64,000 nucleotides of DNA from Pseudomonas piscis. GTDB taxonomy: Bacteria > Pseudomonadota > Gammaproteobacteria > Pseudomonadales > Pseudomonadaceae. A model generated the notes under the pieces. That model was given only the letters and a program-made list of their open reading frames with translations. It was not told where the DNA came from and searched no databases. Positions 9,189 through 17,783 of this stretch are shown in pieces. The position numbers and the translations under genes were made by a program. The stretch covers positions 434,001 through 498,000 of the forward strand of contig NZ_WHUV01000001.1 of assembly GCF_009380155.1 (NCBI RefSeq), in the 5' to 3' direction. Numbering within the stretch: the first letter of the stretch is position 1; each line of letters opens with the position of its first letter.

Positions 9189-9887
9189 TCAGGACTGGCT
9201 GTAGTCGCGGGCGCCAAACAGCGCGGTACCGATCCGCACCCAGGTGGCGCCTTGGGCAATGGCCGCTTCGAGATCGTGGCTCATGCCCATGGATAGAGTG
9301 TCCACGGGCAGTTCGAGACTGTCCCGCAGGTGGTTGTTCAGGTTCTGTACCGCAGCAAACGCAGCGTGTTGGGCCGCAGGATCCTCGGTGGGTTCGGGAA
9401 TCGCCATCAGCCCGCGCAGGCGTAGGCGTGGCAAGGCAGCGATGGCGCGGGCCAGCTCCGGCAACTCGGCGGGCGTGCAGCCGGACTTGCTGGCTTCGCC
9501 ACTGACATTGACCTGGAGGCAGATGTTCAGTGGCGGCAGTTCGGCCGGGCGTTGCTCGGAGAGGCGTTGGGCGATTTTCAGGCGGTCCACGGAATGCACC
9601 CAGTCAAAGTGTTCGGCGATGGCGCGAGTCTTGTTCGACTGAATGGGGCCGATGAAGTGCCAACTCAAGGGCAGGTCGGCCAGTTCCTGTTGCTTGCCCA
9701 GGGCTTCTTGCAGGTAGTTCTCGCCGAAATCGCGCAAGCCGGCGGCATGGGCCTCGCGCAACGCGGCGGCGGGCTTGGTCTTGCTCACGGCCAGCAACTG
9801 GACGCTGTCCGGGGCCCGCTGTGCGGCCTGGCAGGCGCTGCGGATGCGCTCGGCTACCTGGGCGATGTTGTCTGCTATCGTGGACAT
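9189..9887 (-). CDS. yggS: YggS/PLPBP family pyridoxal phosphate-binding protein
   Basis: YggS-type proteins bind pyridoxal 5'-phosphate and keep vitamin B6 and amino-acid pools balanced without known enzymatic activity. The PLP lysine is in LLAVSKTKPA (Lys36), and FGENYLQEA, WHFIGPIQSNK and LSMGMSHDLEAAI mark the alanine-racemase-like barrel. The ATG at 9887 gives 232 residues; the longer frame upstream is GC-rich spacer. It is divergent from pilT across about 200 bases and heads the yggS-proC-yggT-yggU run. Confidence 0.95.
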   Translation of the reverse strand: MSTIADNIAQVAERIRSACQAAQRAPDSVQLLAVSKTKPAAALREAHAAGLRDFGENYLQEALGKQQELADLPLSWHFIGPIQSNKTRAIAEHFDWVHSVDRLKIAQRLSEQRPAELPPLNICLQVNVSGEASKSGCTPAELPELARAIAALPRLRLRGLMAIPEPTEDPAAQHAAFAAVQNLNNHLRDSLELPVDTLSMGMSHDLEAAIAQGATWVRIGTALFGARDYSQS

Positions 9888-10090
9888 TCGATTCCGTCTC
9901 AAAAGTATCTGCGGCCGGGCGCCTGCGAACCGGGCCGCCACCTGCCGCGTGAATCCACCAGTCCCTGCCTGCCGATCGGCCCGAGTCACGCTCCTGGGCC
10001 GCGCCGGGCATTGTCCGGCACCAGGCAGCCGGGCTGCTGGCTGCGCACGGGTCTGAAGCTCGCGGCATTCTACTGGAATTGGGGGGCACT

Positions 10091-11125
10091 ATGGACATCA
10101 CCGAATTGCTGCTGTCGAGCGTCTCGCGCGGGGCTTCCGACCTGCATCTGTCCGCTGGGCTGGCGCCGTTGCTACGCATCGATGGCGATATCTGCCCTCT
10201 GGATGGGCCGGTGCTGGATGCGTCCCAGGTGCTGGCGTTGATCCATGAGCTGATGAGCGAGTCGCAGCGCAAGGCCTTCGCCAGCCAGCAGGACCTGGAT
10301 TTCGCCCATGAACTGCCCGGGGTGGCCAGGTTTCGCGTCAATGCGTTCCAGCATGCCCGTGGTGCGGGAGCGGTGCTGCGGTTGATTCCTGCGCGGGTGC
10401 AGAGCCTGGAAGAGCTCGGGCTGGGGCCGGTATTCCGGCAGATCAGCGAGTTGCCCCGGGGGCTGGTGCTGGTGACCGGTCCCACCGGCAGCGGCAAGTC
10501 CACCACCCTGGCGGCGATGGTCGACCACCTGAACCGGACCCGCCGCCAGCACATCCTGACCATCGAGGACCCCATCGAATTCATCCACCCGCCGCAAGGT
10601 TGCCTGGTGCACCAGCGTGAAGTGGCCCGCGATACCCAGAGCTTCGCCACGGCCTTGCGCGCGGCCCTGCGCGAGGACCCGGATGTGATCCTGCTGGGCG
10701 AGCTGCGGGACCTGGAGACCATCCGCCTGGCGCTCACCGCTGCGGAAACCGGGCACCTGGTGCTCGCCACCCTGCACACCTCGTCGGCGGCCAAGACCAT
10801 CGATCGCTTGGTGGATGTGTTTCCGGGAGAGGAGAAGGCCCTGGTGCGCTCGATGCTGGCCGAGTCATTGCAGGCGGTGATCGCCCAGGTACTGCTCAAG
10901 CGCATCGGGGGTGGAAGGGTGGCGGCCCACGAGATCATGCTGGGCACCGCAGCGATCCGTAACCTGATCCGCGAGGACAAGGTGGCGCAGATGTATTCGG
11001 CGATCCAGACTGGCGGGGCCCAGGGCATGCAGACCCTGGACATGAGCCTGAAGGCATTGCTGGCAAAGGGCTTGATCAGTCGCGAACAGGCGCGGGAAAA
11101 GGCACGAATGCCCCAGAGCCTGTGA
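10091..11125 (+). CDS. pilT: type IV pilus retraction ATPase PilT
   Basis: PilT is the hexameric ATPase that powers type IV pilus retraction and twitching. Walker A is GPTGSGKST (residues 130-138), the Asp box and Walker B read LREDPDVILLGELRD, and the AIRNLIREDK motif needed for retraction is intact near residue 288. Length is 344 residues, as in P. aeruginosa. The ATG at 10091 follows a run of six Gs; a TTG 12 bases earlier is rejected. The usual partner pilU is not present: a perfect 10-bp hairpin and an NlpC/P60 gene follow instead. Confidence 0.96.
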   Translation: MDITELLLSSVSRGASDLHLSAGLAPLLRIDGDICPLDGPVLDASQVLALIHELMSESQRKAFASQQDLDFAHELPGVARFRVNAFQHARGAGAVLRLIPARVQSLEELGLGPVFRQISELPRGLVLVTGPTGSGKSTTLAAMVDHLNRTRRQHILTIEDPIEFIHPPQGCLVHQREVARDTQSFATALRAALREDPDVILLGELRDLETIRLALTAAETGHLVLATLHTSSAAKTIDRLVDVFPGEEKALVRSMLAESLQAVIAQVLLKRIGGGRVAAHEIMLGTAAIRNLIREDKVAQMYSAIQTGGAQGMQTLDMSLKALLAKGLISREQAREKARMPQSL

Positions 11126-11137
11126 GGGGAGGGCAAG

Positions 11138-11161
11138 CGCCGCCAGGCTGGCCTGGCGGCG
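11138..11161. terminator. perfect 10-bp hairpin between convergent pilT and peptidase gene
   Basis: CGCCGCCAGG (11138-11147) and CCTGGCGGCG (11152-11161) pair perfectly around a CTGG loop, 13 bases past the pilT stop and nine bases from the stop of the convergent peptidase gene. A T-run is absent, so bidirectional termination is inferred from strength and position. Confidence 0.55.
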
Positions 11162-11169
11162 AAGCGGGA

Positions 11170-11793
11170 TCAGCGCTGGACGACCCGCAGGGTCTTCTGT
11201 TCCTTGGGCAGGACCCGCTTGGCAACCACGTAGTGATTGTCCCAGTAGGGTTTCTTCAAGGTGTCGATGGTGACCGACTTGCCGCGCCGCGGAGCGTGGA
11301 TGAAACGATCGTTGCCCAGGTAGATGGCTACATGGTTGACCTTGCGGCTCTTGATGTTGAAGAACAGCAGGTCGCCCGGCTTGAGATCCTTGCGCTCGAC
11401 CTTCTGCCCATGGCCGCTGGCCATGGCGTTGGAAGTGCGTGGCAGATCCACGGCGGCGACGTCATTGAAGGCGTATTTCACCAGGCCGCTGCAGTCGAAA
11501 CCCTTGCTCGGGCTGCTGCCGCCCCAGCGATAAGGCGTGCCCAGGGCGTTGACGGCGCGGCTGAGGACGTTGCTGCTTTGCTTGGCGCCCATCTGGGGTA
11601 CCAGCTTGCTGTCGACCTTGGCCAGTTGGGTGGAGTGCCGGCTCGTGGTCTTATGCTTGGCCGAGACCGTCGAAACATGGGATTTCGGGGTGTAGCCGTT
11701 GATGTTGGGAAGTCGTTGCTCACGGTTGGTGGCGTGGGCGGCCAGTGGCATTAATAGGCAAATGGTCAGCCATGTCTTGATAAATGGACGCAT
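11170..11793 (-). CDS. secreted NlpC/P60 (C40) peptidoglycan endopeptidase
   Basis: This is a cysteine peptidase of the C40 family, expected to cut stem peptides of peptidoglycan in the periplasm. A signal peptide spans residues 1-21 (MRPFIKTWLTICLLMPLAAHA). After a basic, Ser/Lys-rich linker of about 50 residues comes the catalytic domain, with Cys101 in FDCSGL, His154 in VNHVAIYLG and a third polar residue, His166, in FIHAP. Length is 207 residues. The C-terminus is basic. It has no operon partner, converging on pilT and diverging from the TM2 gene. The precise bond cut is not predictable from sequence. Confidence 0.92.
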   Translation of the reverse strand: MRPFIKTWLTICLLMPLAAHATNREQRLPNINGYTPKSHVSTVSAKHKTTSRHSTQLAKVDSKLVPQMGAKQSSNVLSRAVNALGTPYRWGGSSPSKGFDCSGLVKYAFNDVAAVDLPRTSNAMASGHGQKVERKDLKPGDLLFFNIKSRKVNHVAIYLGNDRFIHAPRRGKSVTIDTLKKPYWDNHYVVAKRVLPKEQKTLRVVQR

Positions 11794-11824
11794 TAGGCAA
11801 GGCTCTTATTGATTAGCGCGCAAC

Positions 11825-11830
11825 TTTATA
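11825..11830 (-). promoter_or_regulatory. candidate -10 box for the NlpC/P60 gene
   Basis: TATAAA on the minus strand, 31 bases upstream of the start codon. No convincing -35 box is seen at 16-18 bases, so this is a weak call. Confidence 0.3.
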
Positions 11831-11993
11831 ACAGCTTTCAGGTCACTTCCGAGGCCGTTTGTCGACTAGACCTTGGGGTCAACTTCGGCAAAGAGGCGGC
11901 AACTTGACGCAGAAAACCGTCAGAAGTCAGGCAACACAAGGCTTTGGCGAAAGAGAAGGTAGCATCGACCACACGTCGAGCGCCTGTAAAAAA

Positions 11994-12022
11994 GTCACAA
12001 AGTTTTTGAGAAAATTTATCTA
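11994..12022 (+). promoter_or_regulatory. weak candidate promoter for the TM2 gene
   Basis: GTCACA (11994-11999) and TATCTA (12017-12022) are 17 bases apart in the AT-rich segment just before the TM2 gene. Matches to consensus are four and three of six. Spacing and base composition are the main support. Confidence 0.3.
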
Positions 12023-12043
12023 TCACCCGCCAAGAGGCATTTG

Positions 12044-12463
12044 ATGAACAGCTATCGCCAGGATTCCGCGACCCACGACACCCACAGCAAGGTGATCGGC
12101 TACCTGCTCTGGATATTCGGTTTTACCGGTGCCCACCGCTTCTATTACGGCAAGCCGGTGACCGGGACCCTCTGGTTCTTCACCTTCGGCCTGCTGGGCA
12201 TCGGCTGGCTGATCGACCTGTTCCTGATTCCTTCCATGGATCGGGAGGCGGACCTGCGGTTTACCGCCGGTCCATTGGAATACAGCGTGGCCTGGATACT
12301 CCTGACCTTCCTCGGGGTGTTCGGCGTGCACCGCATGTACCAGGGCAAATGGCTGAGCGGGGTGCTCTACCTGTTCACCGGTGGCTTGTTCTTCATCGGG
12401 GTGCTGTATGACTTCTGGACCCTGAACGACCAGGTCTCCCTGGAGAACGCCAAGCGCCGTTGA
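12044..12463 (+). CDS. membrane protein with two TM2 domains
   Basis: The 139-residue protein carries two TM2 units, each a pair of membrane helices with a short G-x-H-R turn: WIFGFTGAHRFYYGK in the first and FLGVFGVHRMYQGKW in the second, each ending in a D-x(2,3)-[LF] segment (LIDLFLIP and LYDFWTLND). The role of bacterial TM2 proteins is unknown; an inner-membrane location is inferred. The ATG at 12044 has AGAGG eight bases upstream; a TTG at 12041 is rejected. It is transcribed alone and followed by a repeat element. Confidence 0.88.
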   Translation: MNSYRQDSATHDTHSKVIGYLLWIFGFTGAHRFYYGKPVTGTLWFFTFGLLGIGWLIDLFLIPSMDREADLRFTAGPLEYSVAWILLTFLGVFGVHRMYQGKWLSGVLYLFTGGLFFIGVLYDFWTLNDQVSLENAKRR

Positions 12464-12494
12464 TCCCGTCATCGGCGCCGGCGGTGATGGCTGA

Positions 12495-12559
12495 TGTAGC
12501 GCCTGGCGCAATGCGGGCGGCCCCTTCGGAGCCGTTCGCAGCCTGCGCCAGCGGCTACA
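12495..12559. repeat. imperfect palindromic intergenic repeat (Pseudomonas type)
   Basis: TGTAGCGCCTGGCGCA (12495-12510) faces TGCGCCAGCGGCTACA (12544-12559); 14 of 16 positions pair, and inside them CGGC and GCCG flank a short loop. The TGTAGC ends and size are those of dispersed pseudomonad palindromes. It lies between convergent TM2 and pyrC' genes and may act as a terminator or transcript-end structure. Confidence 0.7.
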
Positions 12560-12566
12560 GGATCAA

Positions 12567-13838
12567 TCAGCCCTGATGGCTGATATGGCCATCCACCAGG
12601 GTGTAGCGCACTGCGCCCGGCAGGCTGTGGCCAAGGAACGGGCAGTTCTCGCCACGGGACAGCCAGCGCTCGCCGGCCACGGTGGAGCTGGCCGGGTCGA
12701 ACAGCACTAGGTCGGCCGGGCCACCCACCGTCAGTTTGCCGGCCGGCAGGCGCAGGGCGTCGGCCGGGCCGGCGCTCAGGCGGGCCATCAGGGTCGGCAG
12801 GTCCAGCAGGCCGTCCTGCACCAGGGTCAGGGCCAGCGGCAGCAGCAGCTCGACGCTGCTGATACCTGGTTCGGTAGCGCCGAACGGAGCCAGCTTGGCA
12901 TCGCGCTCATGGGGCTGGTGATGGCTGGCGATGGCTTGTACCACACCGGATTTAATTGCGGCGCGCAGGGCCTCGCGGTCGGCGTGCGAACGCAGGGGCG
13001 GCTGGACGTGATACAGGCTGGAGAAGTCGATCAGTGCCTCATCGGTCAGGATCAACTGATACAGGGCGACATCGGCGGTGACCGGCAGGCCGCGGGCCTG
13101 GGCCTGGGCGATCAGTTCCACGCCGCGGGCGCTGGTCAGCTGGCTGAAGTGCGCGCGCACCCCGCTTTGCTCCACCAGCAGCAGATCCCGGGCCAGGGCC
13201 ACGGTCTCGGCGCTTTCGGGAATCCCCGGCAGGCCGAGGAAGCTGGCGGTGGCGCCTTCATGGGCCAGGCCGCCTTCGGCCAGGTCGCGGTCCTGGGAAT
13301 GGAAGATCACCGTCAGGTCGAAGGTGGCGGCGTATTCCAGGGCGCGGCACAGGGTGCGGGTGCTGCGAAAGCCCTCCAGGCCGTTGCCGAAGGCCACGCA
13401 ACCGGCATCGCGCAGGGCGATCAGCTCGGCCAGTTGCTCGCCGTCCAGGCCCTTGCTCAGGGCGCCGATCGGGAACACCTTGCTGTTGCCGGCTTCGCGC
13501 GCGCGGTCGAGGATCAACTCGGCCACCGCCGAGGTGTCCAGCACCGGCTTGGTGCGTGGCGGGCAGCACAGGCTGGTGACGCCACCGGCAGCGGCGGCGC
13601 GGGTTTCGCTGGCGATGCTGCCCTTGCGGCTGTAGCCCGGCTCACGCAGGGCGACGTTCAGGTCCACCAGGCCGGGGGCGGCCACCAGGCCCTTGCCGTC
13701 GATCACGGTGACGGCGTTGAAACCTTCCGGGGCGGCGCCGATGGCGGCGATCTTGCCGGCTTCCAGATGCAGATCGGTAACTTGATCCAGGCCGCTGCTT
13801 GGATCGATGACGCGGGCGCCGAGAATGCTGAGCTTCAC
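12567..13838 (-). CDS. pyrC': dihydroorotase-like protein PyrC' (catalytically inactive, ATCase partner)
   Basis: In pseudomonads this protein assembles with PyrB into a dodecameric aspartate transcarbamoylase and is required for its activity, while a separate pyrC supplies dihydroorotase. The sequence shows why it is dead: the metal-binding D-x-H-x-H-x-R reads [10 protein letters not shown] (Asn61 and Ala63 for the two His), the His-x-Glu-Asp block is HSQD, and the catalytic Asp of the T-D-H-A-P block is replaced in IASHHQPH. It is 423 residues, as in P. aeruginosa. The start is GTG (13838), whose GTGA overlaps the pyrB stop, giving tight coupling of the two subunits. Confidence 0.95.
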   Translation of the reverse strand: MKLSILGARVIDPSSGLDQVTDLHLEAGKIAAIGAAPEGFNAVTVIDGKGLVAAPGLVDLNVALREPGYSRKGSIASETRAAAAGGVTSLCCPPRTKPVLDTSAVAELILDRAREAGNSKVFPIGALSKGLDGEQLAELIALRDAGCVAFGNGLEGFRSTRTLCRALEYAATFDLTVIFHSQDRDLAEGGLAHEGATASFLGLPGIPESAETVALARDLLLVEQSGVRAHFSQLTSARGVELIAQAQARGLPVTADVALYQLILTDEALIDFSSLYHVQPPLRSHADREALRAAIKSGVVQAIASHHQPHERDAKLAPFGATEPGISSVELLLPLALTLVQDGLLDLPTLMARLSAGPADALRLPAGKLTVGGPADLVLFDPASSTVAGERWLSRGENCPFLGHSLPGAVRYTLVDGHISHQG

Positions 13839-14839
13839 TGGGCGTTCTCCTGCTCGAATTGTCGCTGGGCGGTCTGCCCGCTCATGGCCATGGACAGTAC
13901 GGCCATGCGCACTGCGATGCCGTAGGTCACTTGGTTGAGGATCACCGAGTGGGGACCGTCGGCCACCGCCGACTCGATCTCCACGCCACGGTTGATCGGG
14001 CCCGGGTGCATGACGATGGCGTCGGGCTTGGCGCCGGCCAGGCGCGCGGTGGTCAGGCCGAACAGGCGGTAGAACTCGCCCTCGCTGGGCAGCAGGCCGC
14101 CCTGCATGCGCTCGCGTTGCAGGCGCAGCATGATCACCACATCGACGTCTTTCAGGCCTTCGGCCATGTCGGTGTAGACCTTCACCCCGTACTGCTCGAT
14201 GCCGATGGGCAGCAAGGTCTTGGGCGCGATCACGCGGATATCCGGGCAGCCCAGGGTCTTGAGCGCCAGCATGTTCGAACGAGCGACCCGCGAGTGCAGG
14301 ATGTCGCCGACGATGGCCACCGAGAGGTTCTCGAAGCCGCCCTTGTGCCGGCGGATGGTCAGCATGTCGAGCATGCCCTGGGTCGGGTGGGCGTGGCGGC
14401 CGTCGCCGCCGTTGATGATCGCCACCTGCGGGCACACGTGTTCGGCGATGAAGTGCGCGGCGCCGGAATCGCCGTGGCGCACCACGAACATGTCGGCGGC
14501 CATGGCCTCGAGATTGCGCAGGGTGTCGAGCAGGGTTTCACCCTTGCTCGCCGAGGAGGTGGACACGTTCAGGGTGATCACGTCCGCCGACAGTCGCTGG
14601 GCAGCCAGTTCGAAGGTGGTGCGGGTGCGGGTGGAGTTCTCGAAGAACACGTTGCACACGGTCTTGCCGCGTAGCAGCGGGACTTTCTTCACCGCCCGGG
14701 CGCCGACTTCGAGGAAGGAGTCGGCAGTGTCGAGGATTTCCGTCAGCAGCTCGCGGTTCAGGCCGTCGAGGGAGAGGAAGTGGCGCAGCTGGCCCTGATC
14801 GTTGAGCTGCAGCGGGCGCTTGGCGTCTAGAGGCGTCAT
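13835..14839 (-). CDS. pyrB: aspartate carbamoyltransferase catalytic subunit
   Basis: PyrB joins carbamoyl phosphate and aspartate, the committed pyrimidine step. The carbamoyl-phosphate loop is [12 protein letters not shown] (STRTR at 69-73), with [29 protein letters not shown] and [12 protein letters not shown] following in order. It is 334 residues including the N-terminal extension typical of pseudomonad enzymes, where nucleotide effectors act. It lies between pyrR and pyrC', overlapping the latter by four bases. Confidence 0.97.
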   Translation of the reverse strand: MTPLDAKRPLQLNDQGQLRHFLSLDGLNRELLTEILDTADSFLEVGARAVKKVPLLRGKTVCNVFFENSTRTRTTFELAAQRLSADVITLNVSTSSASKGETLLDTLRNLEAMAADMFVVRHGDSGAAHFIAEHVCPQVAIINGGDGRHAHPTQGMLDMLTIRRHKGGFENLSVAIVGDILHSRVARSNMLALKTLGCPDIRVIAPKTLLPIGIEQYGVKVYTDMAEGLKDVDVVIMLRLQRERMQGGLLPSEGEFYRLFGLTTARLAGAKPDAIVMHPGPINRGVEIESAVADGPHSVILNQVTYGIAVRMAVLSMAMSGQTAQRQFEQENAQ

Positions 14840-14866
14840 CGCAATGGACTCTTTAAAAGGGCAGGT

Positions 14867-15373
14867 TTAGAGGGCGAGGTCTTGGAGCTCGAGTTGAAGC
14901 GGCGCAGGACCGGACAATTTTACCCGCTCGTGGGTCGCCAGCGACAGGGTCGCACCCACCACATTCGGCCGGATCGGCAGTTCGGCGGCGTTCAGGTCCA
15001 GCAGGCAGACCAGGGTCACGCTGGCCGGGCGGCCGTAGTCGAACAGCTCGTTGAGGGCGGCGCGGATGGTCCGGCCGCTCATCAGTACGTCATCGATCAG
15101 CACCAGGTGCTGGCCTTCGATCTCGAACGGCAGCTCGGACGGGCGCACTTGAGGATGCAGGCCGTTCTGGCTGAAGTCATCGCGGTAGAAGGAAACGTCC
15201 AGGGTGCCCAGGGGCGCGTCGCTGCCCAGGGCTTCCAGCAGCGCCTGGGCGACCCAGACACCGCCGGTACGGATACCGATGAAGCGAGGCTCGTTGATGG
15301 CGCGCTGGGCCAGGTGGGCTTTGAGATCGATGGCCATCTGGCTGATCAGGGCGGCGGGATTGGGCAGGCTCAT
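14867..15373 (-). CDS. pyrR: PyrR, uracil phosphoribosyltransferase-like pyrimidine regulator
   Basis: PyrR belongs to the phosphoribosyltransferase fold; in Gram-positives it attenuates pyr operons through mRNA binding, and in Pseudomonas it is reported to influence pyrimidine gene expression. The PRPP loop reads [18 protein letters not shown], and [10 protein letters not shown] precedes it. The ATG at 15373 has AAGGAG at good spacing and gives 168 residues; the longer frame upstream is not supported. It leads pyrR-pyrB-pyrC', separated from pyrB by 27 bases. Confidence 0.95.
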   Translation of the reverse strand: MSLPNPAALISQMAIDLKAHLAQRAINEPRFIGIRTGGVWVAQALLEALGSDAPLGTLDVSFYRDDFSQNGLHPQVRPSELPFEIEGQHLVLIDDVLMSGRTIRAALNELFDYGRPASVTLVCLLDLNAAELPIRPNVVGATLSLATHERVKLSGPAPLQLELQDLAL

Positions 15374-15492
15374 GGTGGCTCCTTCGTGGGCTCGCGCCTT
15401 GTTGTCCGATAGCGGGGCGCGGTGACTTGGAACCTGCCCGGGATCTGCTGCGCTTGGCTCATGGGGCGTTGCAAGTGGCTTCGAAATGCTCA

Positions 15493-15506
15493 TTTAGGTG
15501 CCTAAA
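15493..15506. promoter_or_regulatory. short palindrome upstream of pyrR
   Basis: TTTAGG (15493-15498) and CCTAAA (15501-15506) form a dyad with a two-base centre, 120-133 bases upstream of the pyrR start, in the 260-base gap between pyrR and ruvX. It could be an operator; no regulator is implied by sequence alone. Confidence 0.3.
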
Positions 15507-15633
15507 CTCCGCTTTCTGCGCCATTCCTGACTCGCCCGAGCATCGCTCGCTGGATCGTTGGCAGGTTCTTGTGGCTGGTGTCGGGCCAGGAGGCGCGCAG
15601 CCGCAGGCCGCGCATCCTCAGGATTCGGGGTTG

Positions 15634-16071
15634 CTAGGTATTCAGCAGCGTGGCGTTCTCGTCAAGCCAGCCCTGCAGCAGCAGGGCGGCGGCAATGGCG
15701 TCCACCGGGTTGTCGCGGTAGCTGCCTTTCTGGCCGCCCCGGGCCAGGCGTTCGCCCTTGGCCTCGAAGGTGGTCAGGCGTTCGTCGTGGGTATAGAAGG
15801 GCACGTTGAAGCGGCCGTTCAGGCGCCGGGCGAACTTCTCGGCGCGCTGGCACATCTCGCTCGGGGTGCCGTCCATGTTCAGGGGCAGGCCCACCACCAC
15901 CGCATCGGGTTGCCATTCCTTGAACAGGGCCTCGACCTGGTTCCAGTCCGGCACGCCATTCTGGGCCTTCAAGGTGCACAGCTCGCGGGCCTGGCCAGTG
16001 ATGGCCTGGCCCACGGCGACGCCGATTTGCCGGGTGCCGTAGTCGAAGCCCAGGATCAGTCGCAAGGCCAT
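15634..16071 (-). CDS. ruvX: RuvX/YqgF family RNase H-fold nuclease
   Basis: RuvX (YqgF) is a small RNase H-fold protein described both as a Holliday-junction resolvase and as a 16S rRNA processing nuclease. The acidic site residues are visible in LGFDYGTRQIGVAVG (Asp10), YTHDERLTT and NPVDAIAAALLLQGWL. Length is 145 residues. Its ATG shares one base with the algH stop (TGATG), and algH-ruvX is a widely conserved pair. A 260-base gap separates it from pyrR. Confidence 0.95.
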   Translation of the reverse strand: MALRLILGFDYGTRQIGVAVGQAITGQARELCTLKAQNGVPDWNQVEALFKEWQPDAVVVGLPLNMDGTPSEMCQRAEKFARRLNGRFNVPFYTHDERLTTFEAKGERLARGGQKGSYRDNPVDAIAAALLLQGWLDENATLLNT

Positions 16072-16640
16072 CAGGCGTGGCCCGCCTGGCTAGTGAGCAG
16101 GTTGAGGTTGACCCCCAGGTGACGGGCGGCCGCTTCCAGGCGCAGTTCGCTGCTGGTGTTGAACAGGATGTCGGCGTCGAACGGGCAGGTCAGCCAGGCG
16201 TTATCGGCCAGCTCGGCTTCCAGTTGCCCGGCTTCCCAGCCGGCGTAGCCCAGGGCGATCAGGTTCTTGCTCGGACCCACGCCGTCGGCGATGGCGAACA
16301 AGACATCCTGGGAGGTCGACAGCGAGACGCCATCGAGCTCCACCGTGGCCTGGTAGATCGGGCCGCTGGGGTGCAGGACGAAGCCGCGATCGGTCTGCAC
16401 CGGCCCACCGCTGAAGATCGGCACGTGCTGGCACAGCAGCGACGGGTCTTCGTCAGGGCGCAGTTGCTCCAGGATATCGGCCAGGCTCAGGTCCTGCGGG
16501 CGGTTGATCACCAGCCCCATGGCGCCATTGGCGTTGTGCTCGACGATGTAGGTCAAGGTCTGGGCAAAGTTCGGGTCGGCCATGTGCGGCATGGCGATCA
16601 GGAAATGATGCTTGAGGTAGCTGGGGCTGACGTTTTTCAT
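16071..16640 (-). CDS. algH: AlgH/YqgE (UPF0301) family protein
   Basis: The UPF0301 family was named AlgH from an early link to alginate regulation in P. aeruginosa; the molecular function is unclear. Recognisable blocks are SYLKHHFLIAMPHMADPNFAQTL trimmed to its core FLIAMPHM, AMGLVINRP, FSGGPVQTDRGFVLH and ALGYAGWEAGQLEAEL. The ATG at 16640 gives the family's 189 residues; a start 36 bases upstream lies in GC-rich spacer. It is followed immediately by ruvX and preceded by tonB. Confidence 0.94.
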   Translation of the reverse strand: MKNVSPSYLKHHFLIAMPHMADPNFAQTLTYIVEHNANGAMGLVINRPQDLSLADILEQLRPDEDPSLLCQHVPIFSGGPVQTDRGFVLHPSGPIYQATVELDGVSLSTSQDVLFAIADGVGPSKNLIALGYAGWEAGQLEAELADNAWLTCPFDADILFNTSSELRLEAAARHLGVNLNLLTSQAGHA

Positions 16641-16721
16641 GAGCGCTAGTGTGGCGGCGGCGGGCCCGGCTGACAAGCTGGCGATGCGCCCGCAAGCTGG
16701 GGCGTGGCGCTGGCCGGACGG

Positions 16722-17621
16722 TCAGTTGCTGGACAGCTTGTCGCCCCGGGCGAAGCGCCAGGTGCGGATGATTTCCAGGCGGTCGATGTCCGACAGGTCG
16801 CCGGTGAAGGGGGCGAATGGCGCGGCCAGGCGCACGATGCGCTGGGCGGCCTGGTCCAGCAGTGGCTGGCCGGAAGACTCCAGTACCAGCACTTCATACA
16901 GCGAACCGTCGCGGTTGATCGACACCATCAACCGCAGGTTGCCGTAGATCTGTTTGCGCCGGGCTTCCTCGGGGTAGTTGAGGTTGCCGATGCGCTCGAC
17001 CTTCTTGCGCCATTCGTCCTTGTACCAGGCGCCCTTGTCACGCATGGTCGAGGCCGCGCTCAGGCGGTGGATCCGTGGGCGCTTGGCATACAGCTGCTGT
17101 TCGTTGGCCAGTTCGGCCTCCAGGCTGGAGATCTCGCTGGACAGCTGCGAGCTGTCGAACGATGGCACGTCGGCCTTGGGCGTCGGTTCGCGCTTGACCT
17201 CTTCGCGTTGGGTCACGGTCTTCTTCGGCTTCGGCGCGGTGGTGGCCACGGCCGCCTTGGGCGCGGCCTCCTTGACCTGCGGCTTGACCGACGGTGGCGG
17301 CACGACCTTTTTCACCGAGTTGTCCTGGAAGGGCGCTACTTCGGTGGTCTTGGGAATGGCCTTCTTGTCCAGGGTGCCGCTGCCCTGCTGGTGGTCCTGG
17401 GCCAGGAAGTCGGCCTTCTTGGGCTTGGTCTCGCTCTTGAAGGTGGCCAGGGTGATTTCCAGGGTCTTGCTGATCTGCTGGGGCTCGGCGAAGGAAAAGC
17501 TCAGGCCGAGGATCAGCACCAGGTGCAGGAGCGCCGCGAGGAACAGGGTGAATCCCAGGCGATCGGCCGCGCGGACGCCACCATGGGCCAGCTCGGGTGG
17601 CAGGTCGGACGTAAGGCTCAT
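16722..17621 (-). CDS. tonB3: TonB family energy-transducing protein (TonB3-like)
   Basis: TonB proteins couple inner-membrane proton motive force to outer-membrane processes. Here an N-terminal membrane anchor (about residues 23-45) is followed by a Lys/Pro-rich and charged periplasmic stretch and a C-terminal TonB domain (NYPEEARRKQIYGNLRLMV onward). Position between gshB and algH matches P. aeruginosa tonB3, which is required for twitching motility and pilus assembly, so a pilus-linked role is inferred from context. No exbB or exbD lies beside it. The ATG at 17621 is chosen over one 33 bases upstream that would add an odd Cys-rich tail. Length is 299 residues. Confidence 0.88.
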   Translation of the reverse strand: MSLTSDLPPELAHGGVRAADRLGFTLFLAALLHLVLILGLSFSFAEPQQISKTLEITLATFKSETKPKKADFLAQDHQQGSGTLDKKAIPKTTEVAPFQDNSVKKVVPPPSVKPQVKEAAPKAAVATTAPKPKKTVTQREEVKREPTPKADVPSFDSSQLSSEISSLEAELANEQQLYAKRPRIHRLSAASTMRDKGAWYKDEWRKKVERIGNLNYPEEARRKQIYGNLRLMVSINRDGSLYEVLVLESSGQPLLDQAAQRIVRLAAPFAPFTGDLSDIDRLEIIRTWRFARGDKLSSN

Positions 17622-17701
17622 TGGCAGTTCGACATCACAGCAGGCATTGCACAACCAACATCACGGTTTCACAGGCGGCGCATGATAACGCAATGTTGGT
17701 T

Positions 17702-17783
17702 TCAAGCTGTAAGCCTCAAGCTTCAAGCGACAAGCTGCATGTGACGTACGTCAAGCTTGTGGCTTGTTGCTTGCGGCTTGCAG
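17702..17783. repeat. inverted CAAGCTT/CAAGCTG-type repeat running into gshB
   Basis: Several imperfect copies of CAAGCT(G/T) on the left (17702-17738) face inverted copies GCTTGTGGCTTGTTGCTTGC on the right (from 17755), around a perfect GACGTACGTC palindrome (17743-17752). The right arm lies within the last codons of gshB. Similar repeats occur at 50289-50465. This is a dispersed pseudomonad intergenic repeat. Confidence 0.65.
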
